DNA of 64,000 nt from RBG-16-66-20 sp035308765 (GCA_035308765.1 DATGGA010000027.1:22670-86669); one strand, 5' to 3'. Shown: positions 41,712 to 51,677, counted from the first letter of the stretch. The notes: a model not told the origin generated them from the sequence alone. A program made the numbers and translations.

Positions 41712-42365
41712 ATGTCTTCCATTTTTGCCCGGTCCGCGACCGCCGCCGCGACGGCGGCCCTTGTACTTGCCGGAAGCGCATGGGCGCAGGCGGAACTCCA
41801 GGCACCGGATGCGCTGGTAAAGGCCGTCACTCTCGAAGTCGTCGACATCATTCAGAAGGACAAGGACATCCAGTCCGGCAACCGCCAGAAGGTGATCGCG
41901 CTCATCGAGGCCAAAGTCCTGCCGCACTTCAATTTCCAGGCGATGACTTCGAGCGCCGTCGGCCGCAACTGGGACAAGGCTAATGCCGACCAGAAGGCGC
42001 GCCTGATGGACGAGTTCAAGACGCTGCTGGTGCGCACCTATGCGAGCGCCCTGGCCGCCTACAGCAACCAGAAATTCGATTTCCGCCCGCTGCGCGCCAA
42101 GCCGACCGATACCGATGTCACGGTAAACGTCCGCATATTGCAGTCCGGCGCGGAACCTGTGACCATCGACTACGACATGGAAAAGCGGCCCACCGGCTGG
42201 AAGGTGTGGGACGTGCGCGTCGGCGGCATCAGCCTGGTGGCGAACTACCGCACCGAGTTCGACAACCTGGTGCGCGAATCCGGGATCGACGGACTCATCA
42301 AGACACTGCAGGCAAAGAACCAATCGCTCGAGCGCGGGTCAGTTGCCGGAGCGGGGAAGAAATGA
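41712..42365 (+). CDS. mlaC: Periplasmic phospholipid-binding protein MlaC
   Basis: A 217-residue periplasmic shuttle protein with a Sec signal peptide ('ATAAATAALVLAGSAWAQ'). The MlaC (Ttg2-like toluene tolerance) domain shows 'KVLPHFNFQAMTSSAVG' and 'GWKVWDVRVGGISLVANYR'. It ferries lipid between MlaA and MlaFEDB. The ATG at 41712 directly follows the mlaA stop, and its stop overlaps mlaB (ATGA). Confidence 0.95.
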   Translation: MSSIFARSATAAATAALVLAGSAWAQAELQAPDALVKAVTLEVVDIIQKDKDIQSGNRQKVIALIEAKVLPHFNFQAMTSSAVGRNWDKANADQKARLMDEFKTLLVRTYASALAAYSNQKFDFRPLRAKPTDTDVTVNVRILQSGAEPVTIDYDMEKRPTGWKVWDVRVGGISLVANYRTEFDNLVRESGIDGLIKTLQAKNQSLERGSVAGAGKK

Positions 42366-42655
42366 TCCGGCGCGAGGGCGAACGACTGGTCGTGAGCGGC
42401 AGCCTGACGCTTGCCAACGTCGCCGCTGCGCTGGACGAGGGCAGGGCGGCCATCGGCGAGGGCGTGAGCAGCGTGGATCTCGCAGAAGTGGGCGAGCTCG
42501 ATTCCTCGGCGCTGGCGCTGCTGCTGGCCTGGCTGCGCGAGGCCAAGCGCCAGAACCGGAGCCTCGCATTCGCCAACCTTCCCCAAGGCCTGACCACCAT
42601 CGCCCGTCTGTACGGCGTGGCAGAATTGTTGCCCGCCTCCCCGGCGCACCACTGA
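42362..42655 (+). CDS. mlaB: STAS-domain protein MlaB
   Basis: A 97-residue STAS protein, the regulatory subunit of MlaFEDB. It shows a 'VDLAEVGELDSSALALLLAW' segment with the conserved 'DSS' and a C-terminal 'LTTIARLYGVAELL' typical of MlaB. Its start overlaps the mlaC stop by 4 bases. It is the last gene of the lipid-transport set before a hairpin-bearing gap. Confidence 0.9.
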   Translation: MIRREGERLVVSGSLTLANVAAALDEGRAAIGEGVSSVDLAEVGELDSSALALLLAWLREAKRQNRSLAFANLPQGLTTIARLYGVAELLPASPAHH

Positions 42656-42660
42656 GTTTC

Positions 42661-42702
42661 GCGCCCGCGCAAGCGTGCCCCGCAGCACGTAGTCGCGGGC
42701 GC
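42661..42702. repeat. Nested inverted repeat between mlaB and the YadG-like gene
   Basis: An outer 9-bp perfect stem (42661-42669 with 42694-42702) encloses an inner 5-bp stem (42674-42678 with 42685-42689) and a 6-base loop. No T-run follows. It ends 8 bases before the ATG at 42711, where no Shine-Dalgarno sequence is visible. Confidence 0.6.
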
Positions 42703-42710
42703 GCCCGCCC

Positions 42711-43610
42711 ATGACCTTCGCCATTGAAGCCCTGAACGTCGAGAAGCGCTACGGCGCGCTGCAAGCGCTCGCCGGCGTGAGCCTCGCGGTTGCCGAAGGC
42801 GAATTCTTCGGCCTGCTGGGGCCGAACGGCGCCGGCAAGACGACGTTGATCAGCATCATCGCGGGCCTTTCGCGCGCGAGCGCCGGGCAGGTGCGCGTGA
42901 TGGGCTCAGATGTGATCGCGGACTACCGGCGCGCGCGCCGCATGCTCGGCGTTGTGCCGCAGGAGCTGGTGTTCGACCCGTTTTTCACCGTGCGCGAGAC
43001 GCTGCGCATACAGTCGGGCTATTTCGGCTTGCGCAGCAACGACGCCTGGATCGACGAGGTGATCCACCACCTCGACCTGGGCGCGAAGGCCGATGCCAAC
43101 ATGCGCACGCTCTCCGGCGGCATGAAGCGGCGCGTGCTGGTGGCCCAGGCGCTGGTTCACAGGCCGCCCGTGATCGTGCTGGACGAACCCACCGCGGGGG
43201 TGGATGTCGAATTGCGCCAGGGGCTCTGGAAATTCATCCGGCGCCTGAACCGCGACGGCCACACTATCGTGCTTACCACGCACTACCTCGAGGAAGCCGA
43301 GGAGCTGTGCGACCGCATCGCCATGCTCAAGGCGGGCCGCATCGTGGCGCTGGACTCGACCAGGAACCTGCTGGATACGTTTTCGGGACTGATGCTCAAG
43401 CTGCGGCTCGACCGCGACAGCCTGCCCGACGGCCTCGACGCGGAAATCCTGGCCAGCGACGCTGGGCGCTTCGCGCTTCGCCTGCGCGACTATGCCGCGC
43501 TGGAGGAGGTGCTGCACCGCCTGCGCGAGGCGGGCGCCGCCATCCGGGAACTCGAGCTTGAGCCGCCGGACCTGGAGGAGGTTTTTCTGCGCGTCATGGC
43601 GAAGCACTGA
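42711..43610 (+). CDS. ABC transporter ATP-binding protein (YadG type)
   Basis: A 299-residue ATPase of the ABC-2 exporter class. Walker A 'GPNGAGKTT', signature 'LSGGMKRRVLVAQAL', Walker B 'VIVLDEPTAGVDVEL' and H-loop 'TTHYLEEAEELCDR' are all clear. In Escherichia coli the homologous YadGH pair has no firm substrate. It overlaps its permease gene by 1 base (TGATG). No ribosome-binding site precedes the ATG; a stable hairpin lies just upstream. Confidence 0.92.
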   Translation: MTFAIEALNVEKRYGALQALAGVSLAVAEGEFFGLLGPNGAGKTTLISIIAGLSRASAGQVRVMGSDVIADYRRARRMLGVVPQELVFDPFFTVRETLRIQSGYFGLRSNDAWIDEVIHHLDLGAKADANMRTLSGGMKRRVLVAQALVHRPPVIVLDEPTAGVDVELRQGLWKFIRRLNRDGHTIVLTTHYLEEAEELCDRIAMLKAGRIVALDSTRNLLDTFSGLMLKLRLDRDSLPDGLDAEILASDAGRFALRLRDYAALEEVLHRLREAGAAIRELELEPPDLEEVFLRVMAKH

Positions 43611-44365
43611 TGGGCAGCTTCCCGACATTGCTCTACAAGGAGACGCTGCGTTTCTGGAAAGTTAGCTTCCAGACTGTCGCCGCGCCGGTGCTGATGGCGC
43701 TGCTGTACCTGGTCGTCTTCGCACATGCGCTCGGCGGCAGGATGCGCATCTACGACCAGGTGAGTTACGCCCAGTTCCTGGTGCCCGGCCTGGTGATGAT
43801 GAGCGTGCTGCAAAACGCCTTCGCCAACAGCTCATCCAGCCTGATCCAGTCCAAGATTACGGGCAACGTGGTCTTCATGCTGCTGCCGCCGATTTCCTAC
43901 CTGGAATTCTTCGGCGCCTACGTGCTCGCCTCCGTGATCCGCGGACTGGTGGTCGGCGCCGGCGTGCTCCTGGTGACGGTCTGGTTCGTCGATTTGCATA
44001 TGGTGGCGCCGCTCTGGGTGCTCGGCTTCGCGCTGCTCGGCGCGGCGTTGCTGGGCGCGCTGGGACTTGTCGCGGGAATCTGGGCGGACAAGTTCGACCA
44101 GATCGCGGCGTTCCAGAACTTCGTCATCCTGCCGCTGACGTTTCTCTCGGGCGTGTTCTATTCGATCCGCACGCTGCCCGGGTTCTGGCAGGCGGCGTCG
44201 CATCTCAACCCGTTCTTCTACATGATCGACGGATTTCGCTACGGCTTTTTCGGCGTCTCGGATTTCCCGCCGCTCGCAAGTCTCGCCGTGGTTGCCGTGA
44301 GCTTCGCGCTCCTGTCGGCGGCCTGCCTGCTGCTGCTGCGGTCGGGCTACAAACTGAGGCAATAA
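43610..44365 (+). CDS. ABC-2 type permease (YadH type)
   Basis: A 251-residue permease with six hydrophobic segments and the ABC-2 signature region near 'LSGVFYSIRTLPGFWQAASH'. Its 'LNPFFYMIDGFRYGFFGVSD' segment is typical of YadH. It partners the ATPase encoded just upstream. Export of a lipid or cell-wall compound is plausible from its position between mla and murA, but that is inference only. Confidence 0.92.
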   Translation: MGSFPTLLYKETLRFWKVSFQTVAAPVLMALLYLVVFAHALGGRMRIYDQVSYAQFLVPGLVMMSVLQNAFANSSSSLIQSKITGNVVFMLLPPISYLEFFGAYVLASVIRGLVVGAGVLLVTVWFVDLHMVAPLWVLGFALLGAALLGALGLVAGIWADKFDQIAAFQNFVILPLTFLSGVFYSIRTLPGFWQAASHLNPFFYMIDGFRYGFFGVSDFPPLASLAVVAVSFALLSAACLLLLRSGYKLRQ

Positions 44366-44380
44366 GATGGGAAAACCCAG

Positions 44381-44620
44381 ATGGTGACCCCCGAAAGCAT
44401 CAAAGACGGCATTGAAGCGGGCCTGGCCTGCGACCGCGTGGAGGTGATCGGCGACGGCCAGCATTTCCAGGCGGTGATCGTCTCGGCGGCATTCGAAGGC
44501 AAGAGTCGCGTGCAGCGGCACCAGCTCGTCTATAGGGCGCTGGGCGAAAGGATGCGCGAGGAAATCCATGCCTTGTCGATGCAGACCCTTACGCCGCAAG
44601 AGGCGAAACAAAGTGGATAA
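44381..44620 (+). CDS. ibaG: BolA/IbaG family protein
   Basis: A 79-residue BolA-fold protein with the IbaG/YrbA pattern: 'IEAGLACDRVEVIGDGQHF' (a Cys in the metal-ligand loop) and 'RHQLVYRALGERMREEIHAL' with the conserved His. Such proteins bind [2Fe-2S] glutaredoxin complexes. In many proteobacteria ibaG lies between mla and murA, as here. It overlaps murA by 8 bases. Confidence 0.93.
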   Translation: MVTPESIKDGIEAGLACDRVEVIGDGQHFQAVIVSAAFEGKSRVQRHQLVYRALGERMREEIHALSMQTLTPQEAKQSG

Positions 44621-45863
44621 GCTCCTGATCACGGGCGGCCGCCCGCTGTACGGCGCTGTGCCGATTTCGGGCGCCAAGAACGCCGCGCTGCCGGTGATGG
44701 CGGCGACGCTGCTGGCCCCAGGCGTGCACCGCCTTCGCAATGTTCCGCGGCTACGCGACACGCAAACCTTCGCCAGGGTGCTGGAGCTGCTCGGCGCGAA
44801 AGTTGCCTTCGACGGCAACCTGTGCACGATCGATTCCACCGAGGTGAACTCGGTCGAAGCGCCCTACGAGCTCGTCAAGACGATGCGGGCGAGCATTTAC
44901 GTGCTCGGGCCGCTGCTGGCACGCTTCGGCGCCGCGAGGGTGTCGCTGCCGGGCGGCTGCGCGTGGGGACCGCGACCGGTGAATCTGCATCTGGCGGGAC
45001 TGCAGGCGATGGGCGCGGCGCTCGACATCGAGCACGGCTACATAGTCGGCCGCAACGTGAAACTGAAGGGCGCGACGTTCGGCTTCGACGTGGTCTCGGT
45101 CGGCGCCACTGCGCAGCTCATGATGGCGGCCGTGCTCGCGGAGGGCACGACGGTGCTCGAGAATGTCGCCGTCGAGCCCGACGTCACCGCGCTCGGTGAC
45201 GTGCTCGTGGCTTGCGGTGCGCGCATCGAGGGCCTCGGCACGCGCCAGCTCACGATACGCGGCGTCAGCGCATTGCGTCCGATAGACACTACGATCATTC
45301 CCGATCGCATAGAAGCGGCGACGTTCGCGGCCGCGGCGGCGGTGACCGGCGGGCGCCTCAAGCTCGAAGGGGTGGTGCCGGCGCATTTCGACGCCGTGCT
45401 GCTCAAGCTGGAAGAGGCCGGCAGCGCGATCGAGCGTGCCGCGGGCTCGGTGACCGTCGCCGGCCCGGCGCGCCCAAAGGCGGTGAACGTCGTGACGCAG
45501 CCATTTCCGGGTTTCCCGACGGACATGCAGGCGCAAATGATCGCGGTGTGCGCGATCGCCGGCGGCACCAGCGTGATCGAGGACACCGTATACCTCGACC
45601 GCTTCACGCACGTTCCCGAGCTGGCGCGCATGGGCGCGAGCATCGAACTGAAGGGCAATGTCGCGGTGGTCAAAGGCGTGGAACGGCTTTCGGGGGCGCC
45701 CGTGATGGCGACCGACCTGCGCGCCTCGGCGAGCCTCGTGCTCGCCGGCCTGGCGGCGCAGGGCGAGACGATCATCGACCGCATCTATCACCTGGACCGC
45801 GGCTACGAGGCGCTCGAGAAGAAACTGGGCGCGGTGGGCGGCCGCATCGAGCGGGTCAGCTGA
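44613..45863 (+). CDS. murA: UDP-N-acetylglucosamine 1-carboxyvinyltransferase
   Basis: A 416-residue enzyme that catalyses the first committed step of peptidoglycan synthesis (enolpyruvyl transfer from PEP to UDP-GlcNAc). The N-terminus 'KLLITGGRPLYGAVPISGAK' and the catalytic Cys loop 'PGGCAWGPRPVNLHL', with the fosfomycin-target cysteine, are diagnostic. The GTG at 44613 gives the standard start and length; it overlaps ibaG by 8 bases. hisG follows after 19 bases. Confidence 0.97.
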   Translation: MDKLLITGGRPLYGAVPISGAKNAALPVMAATLLAPGVHRLRNVPRLRDTQTFARVLELLGAKVAFDGNLCTIDSTEVNSVEAPYELVKTMRASIYVLGPLLARFGAARVSLPGGCAWGPRPVNLHLAGLQAMGAALDIEHGYIVGRNVKLKGATFGFDVVSVGATAQLMMAAVLAEGTTVLENVAVEPDVTALGDVLVACGARIEGLGTRQLTIRGVSALRPIDTTIIPDRIEAATFAAAAAVTGGRLKLEGVVPAHFDAVLLKLEEAGSAIERAAGSVTVAGPARPKAVNVVTQPFPGFPTDMQAQMIAVCAIAGGTSVIEDTVYLDRFTHVPELARMGASIELKGNVAVVKGVERLSGAPVMATDLRASASLVLAGLAAQGETIIDRIYHLDRGYEALEKKLGAVGGRIERVS

Positions 45864-45882
45864 CGCGGGTAAACTGGATCAC

Positions 45883-46527
45883 ATGGGCATCATCAGCATC
45901 GCACTGTCGAAGGGCCGGATCCTCGGGGAGACGGCGCCGCTGCTCGCGCGCGTCGGCGCCCGGCCGAAGGAAGACCCGGAAAAATCGCGCAAACTGATAA
46001 TCGCGACGGAACGGCGCGGCGTGCGCCTGATCGTGGTGCGCGCCTCCGACGTCCCGACCTACGTCGGTCAGGGCGCCGCGGAGCTGGGCATCGCCGGCGG
46101 CGACGTGCTCGCCGAGCATGGCGGTACTGGCCTGTACCAGCCGGTCGACCTGGGCATCGCCCGCTGCCGCATGATGGTGGCGACGCGGCGCGGCTTCGAT
46201 TACCAGGCCGCCGTGCGCCAGGGGGCGCGGCTCAGAATCGCGACCAAGTACGTCAACCTCACGCGCGAGCATTTCGAGGCCAAGGGCGTGCACGTGGACC
46301 TGATCAAGCTCTACGGCTCGATGGAACTGGCGCCGCTGGTCGGCCTCGCCGATGCGATCGTGGATCTGGTGTCCAGCGGCAAGACGCTGCGCGCCAACAA
46401 CTTGGTCGCAGTCGAGGAGATCATGCCGGTGTCGGCGCGGCTGGTGGTCAACCAGGCCGCGCTGAAAACACGCCGCGCCGAATTGCAACCGTTGATTGAC
46501 GCTTTTTCAAAAGCGTCACGCACATGA
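45883..46527 (+). CDS. hisG: ATP phosphoribosyltransferase, short form (HisG)
   Basis: A 214-residue enzyme for the first step of histidine synthesis. The short form lacks the C-terminal regulatory ACT-like domain and normally needs HisZ; hisZ is not in this window. Recognisable segments are 'ISIALSKGRILGETAPLL' and 'VDLVSSGKTLRANNL'. It overlaps hisD by 4 bases. Confidence 0.95.
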   Translation: MGIISIALSKGRILGETAPLLARVGARPKEDPEKSRKLIIATERRGVRLIVVRASDVPTYVGQGAAELGIAGGDVLAEHGGTGLYQPVDLGIARCRMMVATRRGFDYQAAVRQGARLRIATKYVNLTREHFEAKGVHVDLIKLYGSMELAPLVGLADAIVDLVSSGKTLRANNLVAVEEIMPVSARLVVNQAALKTRRAELQPLIDAFSKASRT

Positions 46528-47816
46528 AAATGCGACGCCTCTCGGCGCGCCAGCCCGGATTCGACGCGAAACTCGCGGCGCTGATCCGCTTCGAGGCGGC
46601 GCAGGACGCGAAGGTACCCGGTGTGGTACGGGCCATCGTCGCCGCAGTACGTAAACGGGGCGACTCGGCCGTGCTCGCCTACAGCCGCCGCTTCGACCGC
46701 GTCAAGGCGGCTTCCGTGGCGAAACTCGAAGTGTCGCGCGCGCAAATGCGCGCCGCGTTGAACAGCCTGCCGAAAAAGGATGCGGCTTCCCTTCGCCAGG
46801 CGGCCGCGCGCATCCGCCGCTTCCACGAGCGCCAGCTTTCCAGGTCGTGGAAATACTCGGAGGCCGACGGCACGCAACTCGGCCAGATCGTGACCCCGCT
46901 CGAGCGCGTCGGCATCTATGTGCCAGGCGGCAAGGCGGCTTATCCGTCGTCAGTGCTGATGAACGCGATTCCGGCCAAGGTGGCGGGCGTGCCCGAAGTG
47001 GTGATGGTCAGCCCGAATCCGAATCCGCTGGTGCTCGCGGCGGCCGCGATCGCCGGCGTCGATCGCGTGATCGCGATCGGCGGCGCGCAGGCAATTGCGG
47101 CGCTCGCCTGCGGCACGCGCTCGGTGCCGCGGGTGGACAAGATCGTCGGCCCCGGCAACGCCTACGTCGCGGAAGCCAAACGCCAGGTCTTCGGCCAGGT
47201 CGGCATCGACATGATCGCCGGGCCTTCTGAAATCCTCGTCATCGGCGACGGCACGACGCCCGCCGACTGGGTGGCGATGGACCTCTTTTCACAGGCAGAG
47301 CACGACGAACTCGCGCAGGCGATCCTGCTCTCGCCCAGGCGCGGCTATCTCGACCGGGTCGAAACGGCCATGCGGCGGCTGATCAAGGACATGCCGCGCG
47401 GCGAGGTGATCGCCGCCTCGCTCGCCGGACGAGGCGCGCTGATCGAGACCCGCAGCCTCGCCGAAGCCTGCGAAATCTCGAACCGGATCGCACCCGAACA
47501 CCTGGAACTGTCGGTTGCGAAGCCGCTGGCGCTGCTGCCGAAATTGCGCCATGCCGGCGCAATTTTTCTCGGCCGCTGGAGTTCGGAGGCGATCGGCGAC
47601 TACTGCGCTGGCCCGAACCACATCCTGCCGACCTCGGGAACGGCGCGGTTTTCGTCGCCGCTGGGCGTCTACGATTTCCAGAAGCGCAGTAGCCTGATCA
47701 GCGTGTCGCGCAGGGGTGCGCGCAGGCTCGGGCGCCTCGCGTCGCGCCTTGCGCGCGGCGAAGGCCTGTTCGCGCACGCGATCGCGGCAGAAATGCGGAC
47801 AGAGCCTCGGCAATGA
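46524..47816 (+). CDS. hisD: Histidinol dehydrogenase
   Basis: A 430-residue zinc enzyme oxidising histidinol to histidine in two NAD-dependent steps. Diagnostic segments are 'VGIYVPGGKAAYPSSVLMNA', 'AGPSEILVIGDG' and 'HDELAQAILLSP' with metal ligands, and 'GPNHILPTSGTARFSSPLGV' near the end. It overlaps hisG and hisC by 4 bases each. Confidence 0.97.
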   Translation: MKMRRLSARQPGFDAKLAALIRFEAAQDAKVPGVVRAIVAAVRKRGDSAVLAYSRRFDRVKAASVAKLEVSRAQMRAALNSLPKKDAASLRQAAARIRRFHERQLSRSWKYSEADGTQLGQIVTPLERVGIYVPGGKAAYPSSVLMNAIPAKVAGVPEVVMVSPNPNPLVLAAAAIAGVDRVIAIGGAQAIAALACGTRSVPRVDKIVGPGNAYVAEAKRQVFGQVGIDMIAGPSEILVIGDGTTPADWVAMDLFSQAEHDELAQAILLSPRRGYLDRVETAMRRLIKDMPRGEVIAASLAGRGALIETRSLAEACEISNRIAPEHLELSVAKPLALLPKLRHAGAIFLGRWSSEAIGDYCAGPNHILPTSGTARFSSPLGVYDFQKRSSLISVSRRGARRLGRLASRLARGEGLFAHAIAAEMRTEPRQ

Positions 47817-48892
47817 GCTCGGCATCCAAAGTGATCCGGCCGGAGATCCAGGCCATGCACGCCTACCAGGTGTCGGATGCGACCGGGCTGGTGAAGCTGG
47901 ATGTAATGGAAAGCCCATACCGCCTGCCGCCCGAGCTCGCGGCCGAGATCGGCGAGGTGGTCTCCCGCGTCGCCATGAACCGCTATCCGGTCCCGACGGC
48001 GCATGAACTGCGCGCCCTGATCCGCGAGGTGATGCAGGTACCCAAAGGCTGCGACGTGCTGCTCGGCAACGGGTCGGATGAATGCATCCAGTACATCACG
48101 GCGGCGGTCGCGCGAGAGGGCGCGGTGGTGATGGCGCCGGCGCCTTCGTTTGCGATGTTTGCGATGCACGCGCTGTTTTTCCGGCTGCGCTTCGTGGGCC
48201 AGCCGCTGCGCGAGGATTTCTCGCTCGACACGGAAGCCTTCCTGGCGGCGATGACGAAGGAGAAGCCCGCGCTGGTCTGGATCGCGTTTCCGAACAATCC
48301 GACGGGCAACGCGTTTCCCGTGGCCGACATCGAACGCATCGTACGGGCCGCGCCTGGCCTGGTGGTGATCGACGAGGCCTACCAGCCGTTCGCCGGGGCG
48401 ACTTTCATGCCGCGGCTGGCCGAGTTCGAAAACATGGTGGTGATGCGCACCGTCTCCAAGATCGGCATGGCCGGGCTGCGGCTGGGCTATGTCTGCGGCC
48501 GTCCGGAATGGATCGAATCATTCAACAAGACGCGTTCACCGTTCAACATCAACGTGCTGACCGAGGCGGTGGCGATCAAGCTGCTGCAGAACAAGGTGTT
48601 GCTGGATGCGCAGGCGGCCAAGGTGCTGGAGGAGCGGGAACGCCTGAGGCCGGAGCTTGCCCGCCTGGCTGGATTGACCGTCTACCCGTCGGCGGCGAAT
48701 TTTCTGCTGGCGCGCGTCGCAGGCGGCAAGGGCGCCGGCACGCAGGTATTCGAGCGCCTCAAAGCGCAGGGCGTGCTGGTGAAGGATTTTTCCGGCGGCC
48801 ATCCGCTGCTGGAAAACTGCCTGCGGCTCACCATCGGCACGCCGGAGGAAAACCGTATACTGCTTGCTGCCATGCGAGAGGCGCTGAAATGA
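47813..48892 (+). CDS. hisC: Histidinol-phosphate aminotransferase
   Basis: A 359-residue PLP-dependent class I/II aminotransferase. Visible motifs are 'NRYPVPTAHELRALI', 'LGNGSDECIQYI', 'WIAFPNNPTGNAFP', and the PLP-lysine segment 'RTVSKIGMAGLRLGY'. It converts imidazole acetol phosphate to histidinol phosphate. The ATG overlaps the hisD stop and its end overlaps hisB by 4 bases. Confidence 0.96.
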   Translation: MSSASKVIRPEIQAMHAYQVSDATGLVKLDVMESPYRLPPELAAEIGEVVSRVAMNRYPVPTAHELRALIREVMQVPKGCDVLLGNGSDECIQYITAAVAREGAVVMAPAPSFAMFAMHALFFRLRFVGQPLREDFSLDTEAFLAAMTKEKPALVWIAFPNNPTGNAFPVADIERIVRAAPGLVVIDEAYQPFAGATFMPRLAEFENMVVMRTVSKIGMAGLRLGYVCGRPEWIESFNKTRSPFNINVLTEAVAIKLLQNKVLLDAQAAKVLEERERLRPELARLAGLTVYPSAANFLLARVAGGKGAGTQVFERLKAQGVLVKDFSGGHPLLENCLRLTIGTPEENRILLAAMREALK

Positions 48893-49476
48893 GAGCGGCT
48901 GAAGTCCGGCGGAATACCAAGGAGACGCAGATTCGCGTCCGGCTCGATCTGGACGGAAAGGGCGTAGCGAAGCTCGCCACGGGGATCCCGTTCCTCGAGC
49001 ACATGCTCGACCAGGTGGCGCGCCACGGCATGCTCGACCTTGACATCGAGGCCAAGGGCGACCTGCACATCGACGCGCACCACACGGTCGAGGATATCGG
49101 CATCACGCTCGGCCAGGCTTTTTTCAAGGCGATCGGCGACAAATCCGGCATCCGGCGCTTCGGCCACGCCTACGTGCCGCTCGACGAAGCGCTGTCGCGC
49201 GTGGTGATCGATTTCTCCGGCCGGCCCGGATTGACCTACGAGGTCAGGTTCACGCGCGCGCTGATCGGCGAATTCGATGCCGACCTGGTGCACGAGTTCT
49301 TCCAGGGCTTCGTCAACCATGCGCAGGTGACGATGCACATCGACAACCTGCGCGGCGACAACGCGCACCACCAGTGCGAGACCATGTTCAAGGCCTTTGC
49401 TCGCGCTCTGCGCATGGCCGCCGAACCCGACCCGCGTGCGGTGGGGACTGTGCCGTCAACCAAGGGTTCGCTCTAG
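48889..49476 (+). CDS. hisB: Imidazoleglycerol-phosphate dehydratase
   Basis: A 195-residue monofunctional dehydratase (no phosphatase domain). The manganese-binding histidine motifs are 'GIPFLEHMLDQVARHG', 'DAHHTVEDIGITLG' and 'DNAHHQCETMFKAFARAL'. The ATG at 48889 overlaps the hisC stop. The TAG stop directly abuts the hisH start. Confidence 0.96.
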   Translation: MRAAEVRRNTKETQIRVRLDLDGKGVAKLATGIPFLEHMLDQVARHGMLDLDIEAKGDLHIDAHHTVEDIGITLGQAFFKAIGDKSGIRRFGHAYVPLDEALSRVVIDFSGRPGLTYEVRFTRALIGEFDADLVHEFFQGFVNHAQVTMHIDNLRGDNAHHQCETMFKAFARALRMAAEPDPRAVGTVPSTKGSL

Positions 49477-50088
49477 TTGAAAATCGCGGTGGTTGATTAC
49501 GGGATGGGCAACATCCGGTCCGTGTCCAAGGCGCTGGAACATGTCGCGCCCGGGGCCGAAGTGCTCGTCACCTCAGATCCGGAAGCGATCCGCGCCTCCG
49601 ACCGGGTGGTCGTGCCCGGCCAGGGCGCGATGCCCGACTGCATGCGCCAGCTGTCGGCCAGCGGCGCGCGTGAAGCGGTGATCGCGGCTGCCGCGAGCAA
49701 GCCATTTCTCGGCGTCTGCATCGGTCTGCAGATGCTGTTCGAGCACGGCGAGGAGGGGGATACTCCCGGACTGGGGCTGCTGCCGGGCAGGGTGCCGAAG
49801 TTCTCGGTGACCGGCCTGAAAATCCCGCACATGGGCTGGAACGAAGTGATCCAGGAACGCCCGCACGCCCTGTGGGATGGCATCGCCGACCGCAGCCGCT
49901 TCTATTTCGTGCACAGCTACTATCCACAACCCGCCGACCGTGCGTTGACGGCGGGAAGCTGCGCCTATGGCGTCAGCTTTACCTGTGCAGTGGCGCGGGA
50001 TAACATCTTTGCCGTGCAGTTTCATCCGGAGAAAAGCCAGAATAGCGGCCTGAAGTTGCTGTCCAACTTCGTCCAATGGCGACCGTAG
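49477..50088 (+). CDS. hisH: Imidazole glycerol phosphate synthase, glutaminase subunit
   Basis: A 203-residue class I glutamine amidotransferase. The catalytic triad is visible as Cys in 'FLGVCIGLQMLF', and His and Glu in 'AVQFHPEKSQ'. The start is a TTG at 49477, immediately after the hisB stop; the N-terminus 'KIAVVDYGMGNIRS' is standard. It supplies ammonia to HisF, encoded two genes downstream. Confidence 0.95.
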   Translation: MKIAVVDYGMGNIRSVSKALEHVAPGAEVLVTSDPEAIRASDRVVVPGQGAMPDCMRQLSASGAREAVIAAAASKPFLGVCIGLQMLFEHGEEGDTPGLGLLPGRVPKFSVTGLKIPHMGWNEVIQERPHALWDGIADRSRFYFVHSYYPQPADRALTAGSCAYGVSFTCAVARDNIFAVQFHPEKSQNSGLKLLSNFVQWRP

Positions 50089-50118
50089 CGCCTTACTGAC
50101 TCCGGTTCGCAGCACCCC

Positions 50119-50895
50119 GTGCTGATCATCCCCGCTATCGACCTCAAAGACGGCCACTGCGTGCGCTTGCAGCAGGGGCGCATGGATTCCGCGACCGTGT
50201 TCTCCGAGGACCCGGTGGCGATGGCCAGGCACTGGTCGTCGCAGGGCGCCCGGCGCCTGCACATCGTGGATCTGAACGGCGCGGTCGCCGGCCGGCCGAA
50301 GAACGAAAAGGTGATCCGCGAGATGATCAAGGCGGTCGGCGACAAGACCCCGATCCAGCTGGGCGGCGGCATCCGCGACCTGGACACGATCGAGGGCTAT
50401 ATCGATGCCGGCGTCGCCTACATCGTCATCGGCACGGCGGCGGTGAAGAATCCCGGGTTCCTGAGCGACGCCTGCTACGCTTTTCCCGGCCACATCATCG
50501 TCGGACTGGACGCCAAGGACGGCAAGGTCGCGGTCGAGGGCTGGTCCAAGATGACCGGACACGACGTCGTCGACCTGGCGAAGAAATTCGAGGAATACGG
50601 CCCCGAGGCGCTGATCTATACCGACATCGGGCGCGACGGCATGATGACCGGCGTCAACATCGACGCCACCTTCAAGCTCGCGCAGGCTATCAAGACGCCC
50701 ATCATCGCCAGCGGCGGCCTGAACAATCTCAAGGACGTGCAGGCAATCTGCAGCAAGCTGGAACCCGAGGGCGTGGTCGGCGCGATTACTGGCCGCGCGC
50801 TATACGAAGGCGTGCTCGATTTCAAGAAAGCGCAGGCCGCCGCCGACAAGACGACCGAAAAACCGGCCGCCGCCAAGCCGCCCGCCAAGGAATAG
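50119..50895 (+). CDS. hisA: Phosphoribosylformimino-5-aminoimidazole carboxamide ribotide isomerase (HisA) with C-terminal tail
   Basis: A 258-residue (beta/alpha)8-barrel isomerase. 'LIIPAIDLKDGHCVRLQQG' is the signature N-terminus with the catalytic Asp, and 'YTDIGRDGMMTGVN' holds the second. The GTG at 50119 is the only sensible start. The last about 20 residues ('AAADKTTEKPAAAKPPAKE') are a Lys/Ala/Pro-rich tail beyond the barrel, making the protein longer than the usual 240-245. Confidence 0.95.
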   Translation: MLIIPAIDLKDGHCVRLQQGRMDSATVFSEDPVAMARHWSSQGARRLHIVDLNGAVAGRPKNEKVIREMIKAVGDKTPIQLGGGIRDLDTIEGYIDAGVAYIVIGTAAVKNPGFLSDACYAFPGHIIVGLDAKDGKVAVEGWSKMTGHDVVDLAKKFEEYGPEALIYTDIGRDGMMTGVNIDATFKLAQAIKTPIIASGGLNNLKDVQAICSKLEPEGVVGAITGRALYEGVLDFKKAQAAADKTTEKPAAAKPPAKE

Positions 50896-50922
50896 CGGTG
50901 GGCCTGGACGAAGGGACGCTCG

Positions 50923-51677
<755 letters not shown>

